From Chryseolinea sp. (GTDB lineage: Bacteria > Bacteroidota > Bacteroidia > Cytophagales > Cyclobacteriaceae): a stretch of 39,765 nt of DNA. Position 1 is the first letter of the stretch. Each line of letters starts with the position of its first letter. The notes under the pieces were generated by a model, which was given only the letters and a program-made list of their open reading frames with translations, made no database searches and was not told where the DNA came from. Made by a program: the position numbers and the translations under genes. Location: contig JAICGJ010000034.1 of the NCBI GenBank assembly GCA_025923195.1, forward strand, positions 1-39,765, given 5' to 3'. Shown piece by piece: positions 16,610-25,284 of this stretch.

Positions 16610-18058
16610 CTATGATTTGGGCGTTGCCCTCGCTTTTTCTCCGGCCGCTTTTTCCTTTTGGAATTTCTCGTAGTGAGTAAGGAATTCATCGAGTTTGTCT
16701 GCAGGGATTTTTTTGCCTATGATTTTTTTCTTTGTGTCTAACACGTACAGGGATGGGGTAGTCTGCGCATCATACAAATCCTGGTAAGGACCCACGTAAG
16801 TCCGCGGTCCATTAACAGTGATCCATCTCATATTCATTTGCTTGATGTAGTCTTTCATTTTCGCCATCGAAGTATCGGCACTTACCGCATAAACTTCAAG
16901 ATCAAATTTTTTCTGGTTGTATAAGGAGACGAGTTTAGGTGTTTCTGTTTTACAATGCCCGCAGTCGGGGTCGAAAATAAATAAGATCGTGTACTTGTTC
17001 TTAATGTCATACATTGAACGAGGTTTAAAATTCGAATCTTGCATGATAAGGTTCGGGGCGGTTTTCCCAACCAGACTCTTGCGCAACCTGTCAGCATGCT
17101 CCTTCAGATTCGTTTTCATCTTGTCATTAACCCAGTAATTCATTTCCCCCGTGGCGAAATATTTGTCGTAAAGATTGACAAATACTTCGTCCAGACCCAT
17201 GATTTCTGGTTGCTGGTATTTGAGCATGCACGTCCAAACCGCATACTTGTATGTTTCCTGATTTTTCTTGGCCATGGTCACAATTTTTTCCACACCCCCT
17301 GTAAGCGAATCTGGATGTTGTGAATACAATTTGTCAAGATATTCATTGATCTTATCTCTGTAAATCGGTTTTGGCATCTGTAGAAAAGCATCATCCGCCA
17401 GATCCATGTTATCGAAAAAATGCTCCCTGTACCATCGAAGTTGAAAGGTGCTATCGATAGTACCATCCACTTTCTTTGGAGGTTCAGGAATCGCAACGGA
17501 CTGGTTGGACTTTATTATTCGCGCGGTTAACGTGGTTGGATGTCTTACGATCAGTTCTTTCTGATACTTGACCACCTTGTCATTTATTCTCGAGTATGCC
17601 TCTCGCGCTTCTTTCTTTTTATCTTCCGCAAGGGTACTATCCTGGATGATTTTGATAAACGGCTCCGCTTCTTTATGCCGTTCCATATTAAACATCATGT
17701 TCTCAAAAAATAGCCTGTTATCCTCGTCGCCGGTCACTACCATGTTCATGTAATACTCCTTGCGATCCGTCGCCATGGCAAAGTGCTGATCGCTTCCCAT
17801 TACCAGATCGAACTGTTTATTTTTTCCCAGCACCAGAAAGTAAACGCCCTGTCTAAGTGTATTTTTTCCCTGAAAAGAAAAAGCACCTTCGCTGTTTACC
17901 TGAGCTGTATCCTTAATGTAGGTAGCCTCACCGTAGAAGTGACCAAGATACACGATCGTATCTTTTAAGCCAGTAATCTTGAATTGAAGGTTATAGCCAG
18001 GCTGGGCGAAAGACAATGTTGAAATTGAAAGACATAAAGCAATAAATAAGAAACGCAT
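16610..18058 (-). CDS. TlpA-like thioredoxin-fold protein with DUF4369/DUF5106-type N-terminus
   Basis: The ATG at 18056-18058 opens a signal peptide (MRFLFIALCLSISTLSFAQ), so I prefer it to the TTG at 18082. The 482-residue product has a beta-rich N-terminal domain of DUF4369 type ('FKITGLKDTIVYLGHFYGEA', about 25-115). A long helical DUF5106-like middle follows (about 120-325), then a C-terminal TlpA/AhpC-like thioredoxin domain starting near 'LVGKTAPNLIMQ'. The redox motif is Cys366-Gly-His-Cys369 in 'FDPDCGHCKTE', and a cis-proline candidate lies in 'QTTPSLYVLD'. Proteins of this layout are periplasmic thiol-disulfide oxidoreductases in Bacteroidota, but their substrates are largely unknown. 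It appears to be monocistronic. No truncation is seen. Confidence 0.88.
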   Translation of the reverse strand: MRFLFIALCLSISTLSFAQPGYNLQFKITGLKDTIVYLGHFYGEATYIKDTAQVNSEGAFSFQGKNTLRQGVYFLVLGKNKQFDLVMGSDQHFAMATDRKEYYMNMVVTGDEDNRLFFENMMFNMERHKEAEPFIKIIQDSTLAEDKKKEAREAYSRINDKVVKYQKELIVRHPTTLTARIIKSNQSVAIPEPPKKVDGTIDSTFQLRWYREHFFDNMDLADDAFLQMPKPIYRDKINEYLDKLYSQHPDSLTGGVEKIVTMAKKNQETYKYAVWTCMLKYQQPEIMGLDEVFVNLYDKYFATGEMNYWVNDKMKTNLKEHADRLRKSLVGKTAPNLIMQDSNFKPRSMYDIKNKYTILFIFDPDCGHCKTETPKLVSLYNQKKFDLEVYAVSADTSMAKMKDYIKQMNMRWITVNGPRTYVGPYQDLYDAQTTPSLYVLDTKKKIIGKKIPADKLDEFLTHYEKFQKEKAAGEKARATPKS

Positions 18059-18232
18059 GTGTATTTTTGTTTCGGTGTACAAAGTTGTAAAATTTATTTG
18101 TTCAGTTCAATTGCAATTAACAGTCCAAACGTACGTGGGCGGACGTAATATTCGCGTCAACTTTAATTTTTTAGTATTAGCTTCGGCTTTTGGTTTACAG
18201 GATCTAAACGCCCTCCTTAAAGCGTAATTGTC

Positions 18233-19171
18233 ATGTCTTTACAACTGAAGAATTTAACAAAGACCTATGGTTCGCAAAAGGCCGTGAATGCAATCTCTTT
18301 TGACATCAAGGAAGGCGAGATTGTTGGCTTTCTTGGGCCCAATGGTGCAGGGAAATCGACAACGATGAAGATAGCAACATGTTATGTGCCGCCGACTTCT
18401 GGAGAGGCTTGGGTGGGTGGTTTTAATGTAGCTGAAAAACCCATGCGTGTAAAACAAATTACTGGGTATCTGCCTGAACACAATCCACTCTATCTTGATT
18501 TGTACGTCCATGAATATTTGACATTCGTAGGAAAACTTTATGGCCTGACTGGGCAAAAATTGAAGGGTCGGGTGAAAGAGATTGTGGATCTCTGCGGTTT
18601 GACCCCGGAGCAGAATAAGAGAATAGAAACGTTGTCGAAAGGATACAGACAACGAGTTGGTCTTGCACAGGCTCTGATTCACGATCCTAAGATCCTTATT
18701 CTAGATGAGCCAACATCCGGCCTGGATCCTAATCAGCTCGTCGAAATTCGAAAACTAATCAAGATGATCAGTCAGCAAAAGACGGTGCTGTTTTCAACCC
18801 ATATCATGCAGGAGGTTCAGGCTTTGTGCGACAGGGTTATTGTAATCAACAAAGGGAAAATTGTTGCCGATGATAAGCTCGAATTCATTCTAAAAGCGCA
18901 TGCTACCGGCTCCGTGATAGTGGTTCAGTTTGAAGGAAAGATAGACGAAGTTAAGCTTAAGTCACTCCCTGGTGTTAAAGAAATCCTGACCATGGAAAGT
19001 TTTAGTTATAAAGTGATTGCTGATGGAACAGTTGATGTCCGGCCTGAAATCTTTCGTTTTGCCTCAGAGCAGAGCGTATCACTCATCGGATTGAAACAGG
19101 AAGAAAATTCACTGGAAAATATTTTCCGCGATTTGACTATTACGCCCGCGATGCATGAGAAAGAAGACTAA
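18233..19171 (+). CDS. gldA: ABC transporter ATP-binding protein GldA
   Basis: The 312-residue protein has all ABC ATPase elements: Walker A GPNGAGKST (35-43), signature LSKGYRQRV (134-142), Walker B ILILDEP (154-160), D-loop SGLDP and H-loop His190 in 'FSTHIMQE'. The C-terminal 90 residues form the accessory domain typical of ABC-2 exporters. 'TGYLPEHNPLYLDLYVHEYL' and the following permease and auxiliary genes point to GldA, the ATPase of the GldAFG transporter required for gliding in Flavobacterium johnsoniae. GldAFG homologues also occur in non-gliding Bacteroidota, so motility is not proven. A repeat array (19172-19295) separates it from gldF. Confidence 0.9.
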   Translation: MSLQLKNLTKTYGSQKAVNAISFDIKEGEIVGFLGPNGAGKSTTMKIATCYVPPTSGEAWVGGFNVAEKPMRVKQITGYLPEHNPLYLDLYVHEYLTFVGKLYGLTGQKLKGRVKEIVDLCGLTPEQNKRIETLSKGYRQRVGLAQALIHDPKILILDEPTSGLDPNQLVEIRKLIKMISQQKTVLFSTHIMQEVQALCDRVIVINKGKIVADDKLEFILKAHATGSVIVVQFEGKIDEVKLKSLPGVKEILTMESFSYKVIADGTVDVRPEIFRFASEQSVSLIGLKQEENSLENIFRDLTITPAMHEKED

Positions 19172-19295
19172 ATTGGAAAATTGGAAAATTCAAAGATTAG
19201 ATAGTAGGAACACCGCTTTGAGGGCAACTTTGCGGCTAGCCGGCAATCGATGTCCAATCTGCAATCGTCAATCTATAATCGTTATTCGATAATTC
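19172..19295. repeat. Repeat-array inverted element E between gldA and gldF
   Basis: The left block at 19172-19198 is ATTGGAAA ATTGGAAA ATTCAAAG ATT (8-base period). The right block at 19255-19295 is CAATCTG CAATCGT CAATCTA TAATCGT TATTCGA TAATTC (7-base period). They have opposite polarity (ATTGG against CCAAT) around a unique core of about 50 bases. The array begins at the base after the gldA stop codon and ends one base before the gldF ATG. It therefore fills the entire intergenic space, including the ribosome-binding region of gldF. Confidence 0.8.
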
Positions 19296-19296
19296 T

Positions 19297-20025
19297 ATGC
19301 TACAGGTCCTGTCGAAAGAGTTCAACGGTTTTTTAAATTCTCTGATTGCATACATCGTTATTGGAGTTTTCCTCACAGCCATCGGACTATTGATGTGGGT
19401 GTTCCCCGATACTGCCGTATTGGACTATGGGTATGCCGACATGGATACATTATTCCTCCTTGGTCCATACGTATTCATTTTTTTGGTGCCAGCTATTACA
19501 ATGAGAAGTTTCGCGGAGGAAAAGAAAGCAGGTACTATTGAATTGTTGCTGACAAAACCGCTCGATGACTGGGACATTATCCTGGGAAAATTCCTGGCAA
19601 ATTTCTTTCTCGTGATTGTAGCGCTATTCCCGACGTTGCTATACTATTATACGATTTATGTCCTCGGAAATCCCGCTGGGAACATTGACACACCTGGCGT
19701 TATCGGTTCCTACATCGGCATCGCTTTTTTAGCCGCTGCATTTTGCGCCATTGGAATACTTGCATCCAGTATTACCCGCAATCAGATCGTCGCCTTTCTT
19801 CTTGCCTCCTTCTTTTGCTTTCTTAGCTTCCTGGGTTTTGATTCCGTGTCGACCCTTAACCTCTGGTCTTCGGAGGCGTTATTTATAAAACAGCTTGGCA
19901 TACTTTACCATTATGACTCCATGCGCAAGGGCCTTTTGGATACGCGTGATATAATCTATTTCCTAAGTATTGTTTTTTTGACGTTATCTATAACAAAAGT
20001 AATTCTGGGCAGCAGACAATGGTAA
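19297..20025 (+). CDS. gldF: ABC transporter permease GldF
   Basis: The 242-residue protein is almost entirely hydrophobic, with about six membrane segments ('LIAYIVIGVFLTAIGLLMWV', 'FLLGPYVFIFLVPAITM', 'FFLVIVALFPTLLYYYTIYV'). It carries the ABC-2 permease coupling segment 'MRSFAEEKKAGTIELLLTKP'. This matches GldF, the inner-membrane permease of the GldAFG complex. The stop codon overlaps the gldG start by 7 bases (ATG at 20019), which indicates translational coupling with gldG. Its start sits one base behind repeat element E, so it has no normal leader sequence of its own. Confidence 0.9.
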   Translation: MLQVLSKEFNGFLNSLIAYIVIGVFLTAIGLLMWVFPDTAVLDYGYADMDTLFLLGPYVFIFLVPAITMRSFAEEKKAGTIELLLTKPLDDWDIILGKFLANFFLVIVALFPTLLYYYTIYVLGNPAGNIDTPGVIGSYIGIAFLAAAFCAIGILASSITRNQIVAFLLASFFCFLSFLGFDSVSTLNLWSSEALFIKQLGILYHYDSMRKGLLDTRDIIYFLSIVFLTLSITKVILGSRQW

Positions 20026-21704
20026 ACTGGAAGAGCAAGAAGCTTGAAGATATATTGATCTTTGCCAATGGATTTGTTTTCATTGTTCTCCTGAATCTGT
20101 TGGCGGCAAAGCAATTTTTTAGGATAGATCTCACGGAGGAAAAACGGTATAGCCTCAAGGAAGAAACCGTGCGCATTCTTCAAAACATGGACGAGGAGGT
20201 TCATGTAGAGGTTTTTTTGGAAGGGAAATTAAATGCCAGCTTTCAGCGGTTTCAGAAAGCAATCCTGGAAACCCTGGAGGAATTCAGAATTTATTCGGGG
20301 AATAAAATCACTTACGCTGTATCCAATCCGGCAGCTGCTATGAGTGAAAACGCACGGAACGAATTTATGGCCGATCTCGCTGCACGTGGGATTCAACCCA
20401 CAAACATCATCGACACAAGAGAAGGACAGCGTGAGGAGAGAATTATCTTCCCCGGAGTGATCGTTTCCTACGAAGGTGTTGAGACGGGCGTCATGTTGCT
20501 AAAAGGCAATAAGGCCGGCACACCCGAGGAGGAAATTAATCAGTCCATCGAAGGCGTCGAGTATGAAATTATAAGTGCGGTGTATAACCTTGTGAATACA
20601 GATCGAAAGCAAATTGGCTTTTTATCGGGTCATGGGGAACTCGACTCCCTGAATAGTTTTAGCCTGTTCAATGAACTGGAAAAGGTCTATGATGTTTTCC
20701 AGATTGAACTATCATCGGCCGCTGACCTAAAACAGTTTGATGCGCTGATCATAGCAAAACCAACGAAAATATTTTCAGAGGTGGATAAATACTTGCTCGA
20801 TCAATATATAATGCGAGGTGGAAAGATCCTCTTTCTTATTGATAAGGTGAACGCATCGATGGACAGCCTGTCGCGGGATGATTATTTTGCCGGGCCGGGT
20901 AACCTTAACCTTGATGATCAGCTTTTCAAATACGGCGTGCGCATCAACCCTGACCTTGTACAGGACAGACGATCGGGAATGTATCCCGTGATCACGGGCG
21001 AGGTAGGGGGGAAACCACGAATCCAAATGATAGAATGGCCGTTCTTTCCGTTGATAGGCGAGTTTGCTAACCATCCGGTTACACGCAATCTCGATGCAAT
21101 ACTTACGCGCTTCTGCAGTAGCATCGATACCGTGAAGGCTCCAGGCATAAAAAAGACACCATTGCTTATGACTTCGCCTTATTCAAGAAAAATTGCGACA
21201 CCGGTTCATATCAACATCAATGAGCTTAGAAAGAATTTAAGGGATAGTGACTATTCAACCCGTTTTATTCCTGTCGGAATTCTGCTGGAAGGCAAATTCA
21301 CCTCATTGTACAAAAATCGATTTCCCCCGCAAGGATTCGAGTCGTCTCAGAAAAGAGATGAAAGTAACCCCACTAAACTTGTGATCATTGCAGACGGTGA
21401 TTTAGCGCGCAACGATGTGAACCCACGCACAAATCAGCCCCAGCCTTTGGGTTTCGACCCGATGACCAACAGGACTTTTGCCAACAAAGATTTTTTGCTG
21501 AACATTATGGCCTTCTTGACGGATGAAAACGGGTTGATCCAGGCCCGCAACAAGGAAGTAAGAATCCGTCCGCTGGATAAGGTCAAAATAAAAGATGGCC
21601 GTGTGAAATGGCAGGTATTGAATCTCACGTTACCACTATTGATCTTGATAGCGTATGGTGTACTGAGGTCTTATTTGCGAAAACGGAAATTTGCCAAATT
21701 TTAA
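20019..21704 (+). CDS. gldG: ABC transporter auxiliary protein GldG
   Basis: The 561-residue protein has an N-terminal membrane anchor ('ILIFANGFVFIVLLNLLAAK') and a large periplasmic part of the ABC-type uncharacterised transport / IftA-like family. That part contains 'RYSLKEETVRILQNMDEEVH', 'QIGFLSGHGELDSLN' and 'LLDQYIMRGGKILFLIDKV'. A C-terminal anchor follows ('VLNLTLPLLILIAYGVLRSY') with a basic tail. Two anchors and the glutamine-amidotransferase-like core are what is known for GldG, the third component of GldAFG. It overlaps gldF by 7 bases and is followed after one base by the DUF4340 gene, so all three are one transcript. The length is normal. Confidence 0.9.
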   Translation: MVNWKSKKLEDILIFANGFVFIVLLNLLAAKQFFRIDLTEEKRYSLKEETVRILQNMDEEVHVEVFLEGKLNASFQRFQKAILETLEEFRIYSGNKITYAVSNPAAAMSENARNEFMADLAARGIQPTNIIDTREGQREERIIFPGVIVSYEGVETGVMLLKGNKAGTPEEEINQSIEGVEYEIISAVYNLVNTDRKQIGFLSGHGELDSLNSFSLFNELEKVYDVFQIELSSAADLKQFDALIIAKPTKIFSEVDKYLLDQYIMRGGKILFLIDKVNASMDSLSRDDYFAGPGNLNLDDQLFKYGVRINPDLVQDRRSGMYPVITGEVGGKPRIQMIEWPFFPLIGEFANHPVTRNLDAILTRFCSSIDTVKAPGIKKTPLLMTSPYSRKIATPVHININELRKNLRDSDYSTRFIPVGILLEGKFTSLYKNRFPPQGFESSQKRDESNPTKLVIIADGDLARNDVNPRTNQPQPLGFDPMTNRTFANKDFLLNIMAFLTDENGLIQARNKEVRIRPLDKVKIKDGRVKWQVLNLTLPLLILIAYGVLRSYLRKRKFAKF

Positions 21705-21705
21705 G

Positions 21706-22647
21706 ATGCAGGAAACCAAGAACAAAAGGCTTGCTATCCTTTTCGGCGCATTGTGCTGCGTCACAGCGCTCGTCTATTTCCTGGGAAAGGACAATGGGAC
21801 AGTTGATGTGGACAGAGATATGTTCAGAAATTATGACCAGAAAGCCGTCGATCAGGTTGTGCTTGAATCGAGGACCGGTAAGGTCGAATTGAAGTTTAAT
21901 GGATCGAAATGGAAAGTAAATAATCAGTTTGATGCTGATGCCTCCATGATTCAGGTGTTGTTTGCCACTCTTCAGCAAGCCGAACCCAAACGACCCCTTC
22001 CATCGACAATACAGGACTCGGTTAGTCGCGAATTGAAGCAAAATGGGGTGAAGGTTTCCCTATTCTCCTCCGGCAGCCCGGAGACAACGTTCTATGCAGG
22101 GGGAAATGCACAGAAAACCCAGGCCTATTTTCGGTTAGAGAACGGTGAAGAGAAACCATACCTCGTTACTATCCCGGGATATCGCGTCTATGTCGCCGGA
22201 ATTTTTGAGGCAGAGGAAAAGGATTGGAAGGATAAACTTGTATTTGGTTTCAATTGGAGAAATTTTGAAAGCCTGGAGGCACAATTCCCGAATGAGCCAT
22301 CCGACGATTTTGAAGTAATTTTTCAGGACAACTATTTTGCGGTGCAGGGTCTGGCTACGGTTGATACATCGAAATTAAATGACTTCCTGGACGATGTATC
22401 GTTGCTAACCGTCGAGGAATATAGCAATGGCGGTGTCTTAGTTGACACCACTTCTAAGTCTTCTTCGGCCATGATCATAACCGTTAGGGATATTGGTCAG
22501 CGCTCCTACACTCTGAAGTTGTACAAGCCGAGATCTGATGGCGGCCCATTGATACCCGGCCTGATAAATGGTACAGATTGGGCCTATTTTTCACCCGCCA
22601 AGGTTCAAAATATATTCAAACGAAAAGGGTTCTTTGAAAAGGTTTAA
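21706..22647 (+). CDS. DUF4340-domain membrane-anchored protein linked to gldFG
   Basis: The ATG at 21706 lies one base after the gldG stop and opens an N-terminal anchor ('LAILFGALCCVTALVYFLG'). The TTG at 21691 inside gldG is rejected. The 313-residue product has the beta-rich DUF4340 pattern, with phrases such as 'DQVVLESRTGKVELKFNGSKW', cut here to 'VVLESRTGKVELKFNGSKW', and 'YRVYVAGIFEAEEKDWKDKL'. DUF4340 genes commonly follow GldG-like auxiliary genes in bacteria, and the protein probably sits on the periplasmic side with the transporter. No biochemical function is established to my knowledge. The single-base spacing strongly supports co-translation with gldG. Confidence 0.82.
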   Translation: MQETKNKRLAILFGALCCVTALVYFLGKDNGTVDVDRDMFRNYDQKAVDQVVLESRTGKVELKFNGSKWKVNNQFDADASMIQVLFATLQQAEPKRPLPSTIQDSVSRELKQNGVKVSLFSSGSPETTFYAGGNAQKTQAYFRLENGEEKPYLVTIPGYRVYVAGIFEAEEKDWKDKLVFGFNWRNFESLEAQFPNEPSDDFEVIFQDNYFAVQGLATVDTSKLNDFLDDVSLLTVEEYSNGGVLVDTTSKSSSAMIITVRDIGQRSYTLKLYKPRSDGGPLIPGLINGTDWAYFSPAKVQNIFKRKGFFEKV

Positions 22648-22686
22648 ACTTCCGGAAAACATTGGTTTAGAGTTTGATAAGCCGGG

Positions 22687-22716
22687 TTTTATTATTCGGT
22701 TTTCTTTATAACTTTA
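22687..22716 (+). promoter_or_regulatory. Possible dnaN promoter
   Basis: TTTT at 22687-22690 and TAACTTTA at 22709-22716 are 18 bases apart and each differs by one base from the Bacteroidota consensus. The site lies 30 bases before the dnaN ATG. It overlaps a weak hairpin (AAGCCG / CGGTTT) that could partly end the gldG-DUF4340 transcript. Confidence 0.4.
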
Positions 22717-22746
22717 CCTCCGCTTAAAATCAAACCACTGTCTCCA

Positions 22747-23871
22747 ATGAAGTTTATTGTCAATTCTGCTTACTTGCTTAAGCAGCTATCCAATATTAAT
22801 GGTGTTATTACGACTAATCCGGTTGTGCCCATTTTAGAGAATTTCCTTTTTGAGCTTGAGAAGGGTTCATTAACGGTTACTGCTTCCGATCTTCAGACGT
22901 CGATGATTACTGACCTGCAGGTTGAATCAAAAGAAAAGGGCAGCATAGCAGTACCTGCAAGAATCTTGTTGGATACCCTCAAGAATCTTCCTGAACAGCC
23001 AGTGACTTTTTCCATCGACGAGTCAACTTATAGCATCGAAATAATTTCTGACAATGGTCGGTACAAGTTATCAGGAGAAAATGCAACCGACTTCCCCAAG
23101 GTCCCATCCGTTTCAAATGACTTCAGCGCCGAAATTTCCACGGAGGTTCTGGCAAGGGCTATTAATAACACCATCTTCGCAACTAGTAATGATGAGCTCC
23201 GGCCCGCTATGACGGGCGTCTATGTTAATCTTGGCGAAAAGAGCTCGACTTTTGTTTCAACGGATGGTCATCGTCTTGTCAGGTATCGAAGGTCGGACGT
23301 AAAATCTTCAAATGGTAGCTCGATAATTATTCCGAGAAAGGCATTAAACCTCTTGAAGGCAACCTTGCCCTCTGAAAATACAGAAGTTAGCGTAAGCTTC
23401 AACATGTCAAATGCTTACTTCAAATTCGGCCATATAAAAATGATCTGCAGATTGATTGATGAACGGTTCCCGGACTACGACAATGTGATTCCGACGCAGA
23501 ATAACATTCAGATGACGATTGAACGCAGTGATTTATTAGGTGCACTGAAGCGGATATCCATCTACGCGAATAAAACTACGCATCAGGTAAGGTTAAAAAT
23601 TACCGGCAGTGAACTTCAGATTTCGGCCGAGGACCTTGACTTTTCTAATGAGGCTAATGAAAGGCTATCTTGTGAACACGATGGCGAGGACATTGAAATC
23701 GGGTTCAATGCCAAGTTCCTGATCGAAATGCTTTCTAACATGGATTCGCCAAAGATAAAGCTGACGATGTCGGCACCTAACAAGGCAGGAGTAATTTTAC
23801 CGGCTGAAAAAGACAACAGCGAGGATATTCTCATGCTTGTCATGCCAGTCATGCTAAATCAATACGTTTGA
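22747..23871 (+). CDS. dnaN: DNA polymerase III subunit beta (sliding clamp)
   Basis: The 374-residue length and three-domain pattern match the bacterial beta clamp. Family phrases include 'LEKGSLTVTASDLQTSM', 'FVSTDGHRLVRYRRSD', 'RLIDERFPDYDNVIP' and the C-terminal 'EDILMLVMPVMLNQYV' that closes the protein-binding cleft. The clamp is a homodimeric ring that tethers replicative polymerase to DNA and docks repair and initiation factors. It is not next to dnaA here, which is common in Bacteroidota, so the locus gives no sign of the replication origin. A possible promoter at 22687 suggests it is transcribed apart from the gld genes. Element B follows 2 bases after its stop. Confidence 0.96.
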   Translation: MKFIVNSAYLLKQLSNINGVITTNPVVPILENFLFELEKGSLTVTASDLQTSMITDLQVESKEKGSIAVPARILLDTLKNLPEQPVTFSIDESTYSIEIISDNGRYKLSGENATDFPKVPSVSNDFSAEISTEVLARAINNTIFATSNDELRPAMTGVYVNLGEKSSTFVSTDGHRLVRYRRSDVKSSNGSSIIIPRKALNLLKATLPSENTEVSVSFNMSNAYFKFGHIKMICRLIDERFPDYDNVIPTQNNIQMTIERSDLLGALKRISIYANKTTHQVRLKITGSELQISAEDLDFSNEANERLSCEHDGEDIEIGFNAKFLIEMLSNMDSPKIKLTMSAPNKAGVILPAEKDNSEDILMLVMPVMLNQYV

Positions 23872-23873
23872 GC

Positions 23874-23957
23874 TGACAGCAGACAGCGTACAGTATATAG
23901 CCTACGGCTTACAGCGTGCGCCCAGCAGCTGTACGCCGTAAACTGAAAGCTGAAAGC
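23874..23957. repeat. Heptamer-array element B (NNACAGC units, twelve in register)
   Basis: Twelve consecutive 7-base units fill the whole gap: TGACAGC AGACAGC GTACAGT ATATAGC CTACGGC TTACAGC, then GTGCGCC CAGCAGC TGTACGC CGTAAAC TGAAAGC TGAAAGC. It begins 2 bases after the dnaN stop, and its last base is the first base of the complementary stop codon of the phosphoesterase gene. There is no clear unique core. It shares the CAGCGTACAG segment with element A at 7553, which makes A and B relatives. Confidence 0.78.
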
Positions 23958-24466
23958 TATATCAACGCGCCTCTTTTTCCCAGCTCTACCACTTGCAATT
24001 GTTCAATTTTCGATCCATTAACGGTAAATCTCACGATCGTCTTCATCGCGTGAAAACCTTGATTCCCAGCCGCCCCGGGGTTCAGATAGAGCATGTCCTC
24101 AAAATTTGGATCCCGTTTTATCCTCAGGAGATGGGAATGTCCACAGATAAAAAGGTTAGGAGGATTTTGCCTTAACCTTTTTCTCACGCTAGGATTATAA
24201 TTGGGAGGCGCTCCACCGATATGAGTTATCCAGACCTTAACCTGTTCGCAATTGAAAATGAGATCTTCTGGGTACCGGCTTTGCAGGGTGATGTCATCAA
24301 TGTTTCCGAAAACTGCGCGAAGCGGCTTGAATTTTTCCAGTGCATCGGCCAACTCTGTACTCCCAATATCGCCCGCATGCCATAACTCATCGCACTCCTT
24401 GAAGTATTCAAAAATTTTTGGATCCAGGTAGCCATGAGTATCAGACAGCAGTCCTATTTTTATCAT
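23957..24466 (-). CDS. YfcE/MJ0936-family metallophosphoesterase
   Basis: The 169-residue protein shows the ordered metal-binding motifs of calcineurin-like phosphoesterases: SDTH (Asp9, His11), GDIG (Asp33), GNID (Asn55), THIGG (His82) and CGHSH (His110, His112). The short length and the 'YLNPGAAG' block near the C-terminus are typical of the YfcE/MJ0936 group. Members hydrolyse phosphodiesters with Mn2+ or related ions in vitro; the physiological substrate is unknown. The residue after GN is Ile rather than the His, Cys or Met seen in relatives, which may affect specificity. It converges with dnaN across element B and appears to be monocistronic. Confidence 0.9.
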   Translation of the reverse strand: MIKIGLLSDTHGYLDPKIFEYFKECDELWHAGDIGSTELADALEKFKPLRAVFGNIDDITLQSRYPEDLIFNCEQVKVWITHIGGAPPNYNPSVRKRLRQNPPNLFICGHSHLLRIKRDPNFEDMLYLNPGAAGNQGFHAMKTIVRFTVNGSKIEQLQVVELGKRGALI

Positions 24467-24569
24467 ATATTAATAGTTTGAAAACGGCAGGTGACCTAGG
24501 CGCGCTTTCAGCGAGCAACTGTTTCGATCACCGCAAATCTATATTAAGGAGCCTAATTATAGACGTGCC

Positions 24570-25217
24570 ATGGGCAAAAACAGAGTTGGTATTCTCGGCT
24601 CCGGTCATGTAGCGCAGGCGCTCGCCACCGGATTTGTCCAGCATGAGTATGAAGTGATGGTAGGGACACGCGACATCAGCAAACTCCAGGGTTTACAGGA
24701 AAAGAATAAGTCAATTCGACTGGGCAGTTTTGAAGAGAGTTCAGAATTTGGTGAAATTATAGTCCTGGCGGTCAAGGGGACCGTGGCGGAAAAAGTTGTT
24801 GCCAGCATTGACACCAATTTGAAGCACAAGACAATACTCGATACTACCAACCCTATCGCAGACGTTCCGCCTGAAAACGGGGTGTTAAGTTTTTTTACAA
24901 CGCTGGATGACGCATTGATGGAAAGACTGCAGCGCAGGGTTCCTGATGCTCATTTTGTTAAGGCGTTTAGTTGTGTAGGCAATACGTTAATGGTCAACCC
25001 CAAGTTGCTGGGTGGTCCGCCGACGATGTTCATTTGTGGAGATGATGAAGGATCAAAAAAGGAAGCCTCCGATATCTTGAGAGCCTTTGGTTGGGAAGTC
25101 TCCGATTTGGGCAAGGTTCAGGCGTCCCGTGCTATCGAACCGTTATGTATGTTATGGTGCATTCCGGGGTTCCTGCAAAACCAATGGAACCACGCCTACA
25201 AAGTCCTTAAATCGTGA
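24570..25217 (+). CDS. NADPH-dependent F420-reductase-like oxidoreductase
   Basis: The 215-residue protein has an N-terminal Rossmann motif, 'GILGSGHVAQALATGFVQHE', followed by 'VMVGTRD'. The arginine there commonly selects NADP over NAD. Further family blocks are 'GEIIVLAVKGT', 'ILDTTNPIAD', 'VKAFSCVGNTLMVNP' and 'DLGKVQASRAIEPLCMLWCI'. This matches the NADP-oxidoreductase, coenzyme F420-dependent family. Bacteroidota are not known to make F420, so a different electron partner is likely. The ATG at 24570 is the natural start. The gene is 67 bases ahead of the DUF3857 gene, on the same strand; a shared transcript is possible. Confidence 0.85.
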   Translation: MGKNRVGILGSGHVAQALATGFVQHEYEVMVGTRDISKLQGLQEKNKSIRLGSFEESSEFGEIIVLAVKGTVAEKVVASIDTNLKHKTILDTTNPIADVPPENGVLSFFTTLDDALMERLQRRVPDAHFVKAFSCVGNTLMVNPKLLGGPPTMFICGDDEGSKKEASDILRAFGWEVSDLGKVQASRAIEPLCMLWCIPGFLQNQWNHAYKVLKS

Positions 25218-25284
25218 AAGTTCAGGGGTTACACCATGACTTCATGACGAATATAATCACGGCGATTCAACGCTTCTGGCAGTT

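Noticed and set aside
22679-22706. Hairpin AAGCCG...CGGTTT before dnaN as a terminator
   Set aside because: It contains a G-T pair, a long A/T loop and an interrupted T-tract, and it overlaps a possible promoter; too weak to list.
22747-23871. Replication origin next to dnaN
   Set aside because: dnaA is not adjacent, no DnaA-box cluster was seen, and dnaN is often remote from the origin in Bacteroidota.
24570-25217. True coenzyme F420 reductase
   Set aside because: The family name matches, but F420 synthesis is not known in Bacteroidota and no F420 gene is nearby.
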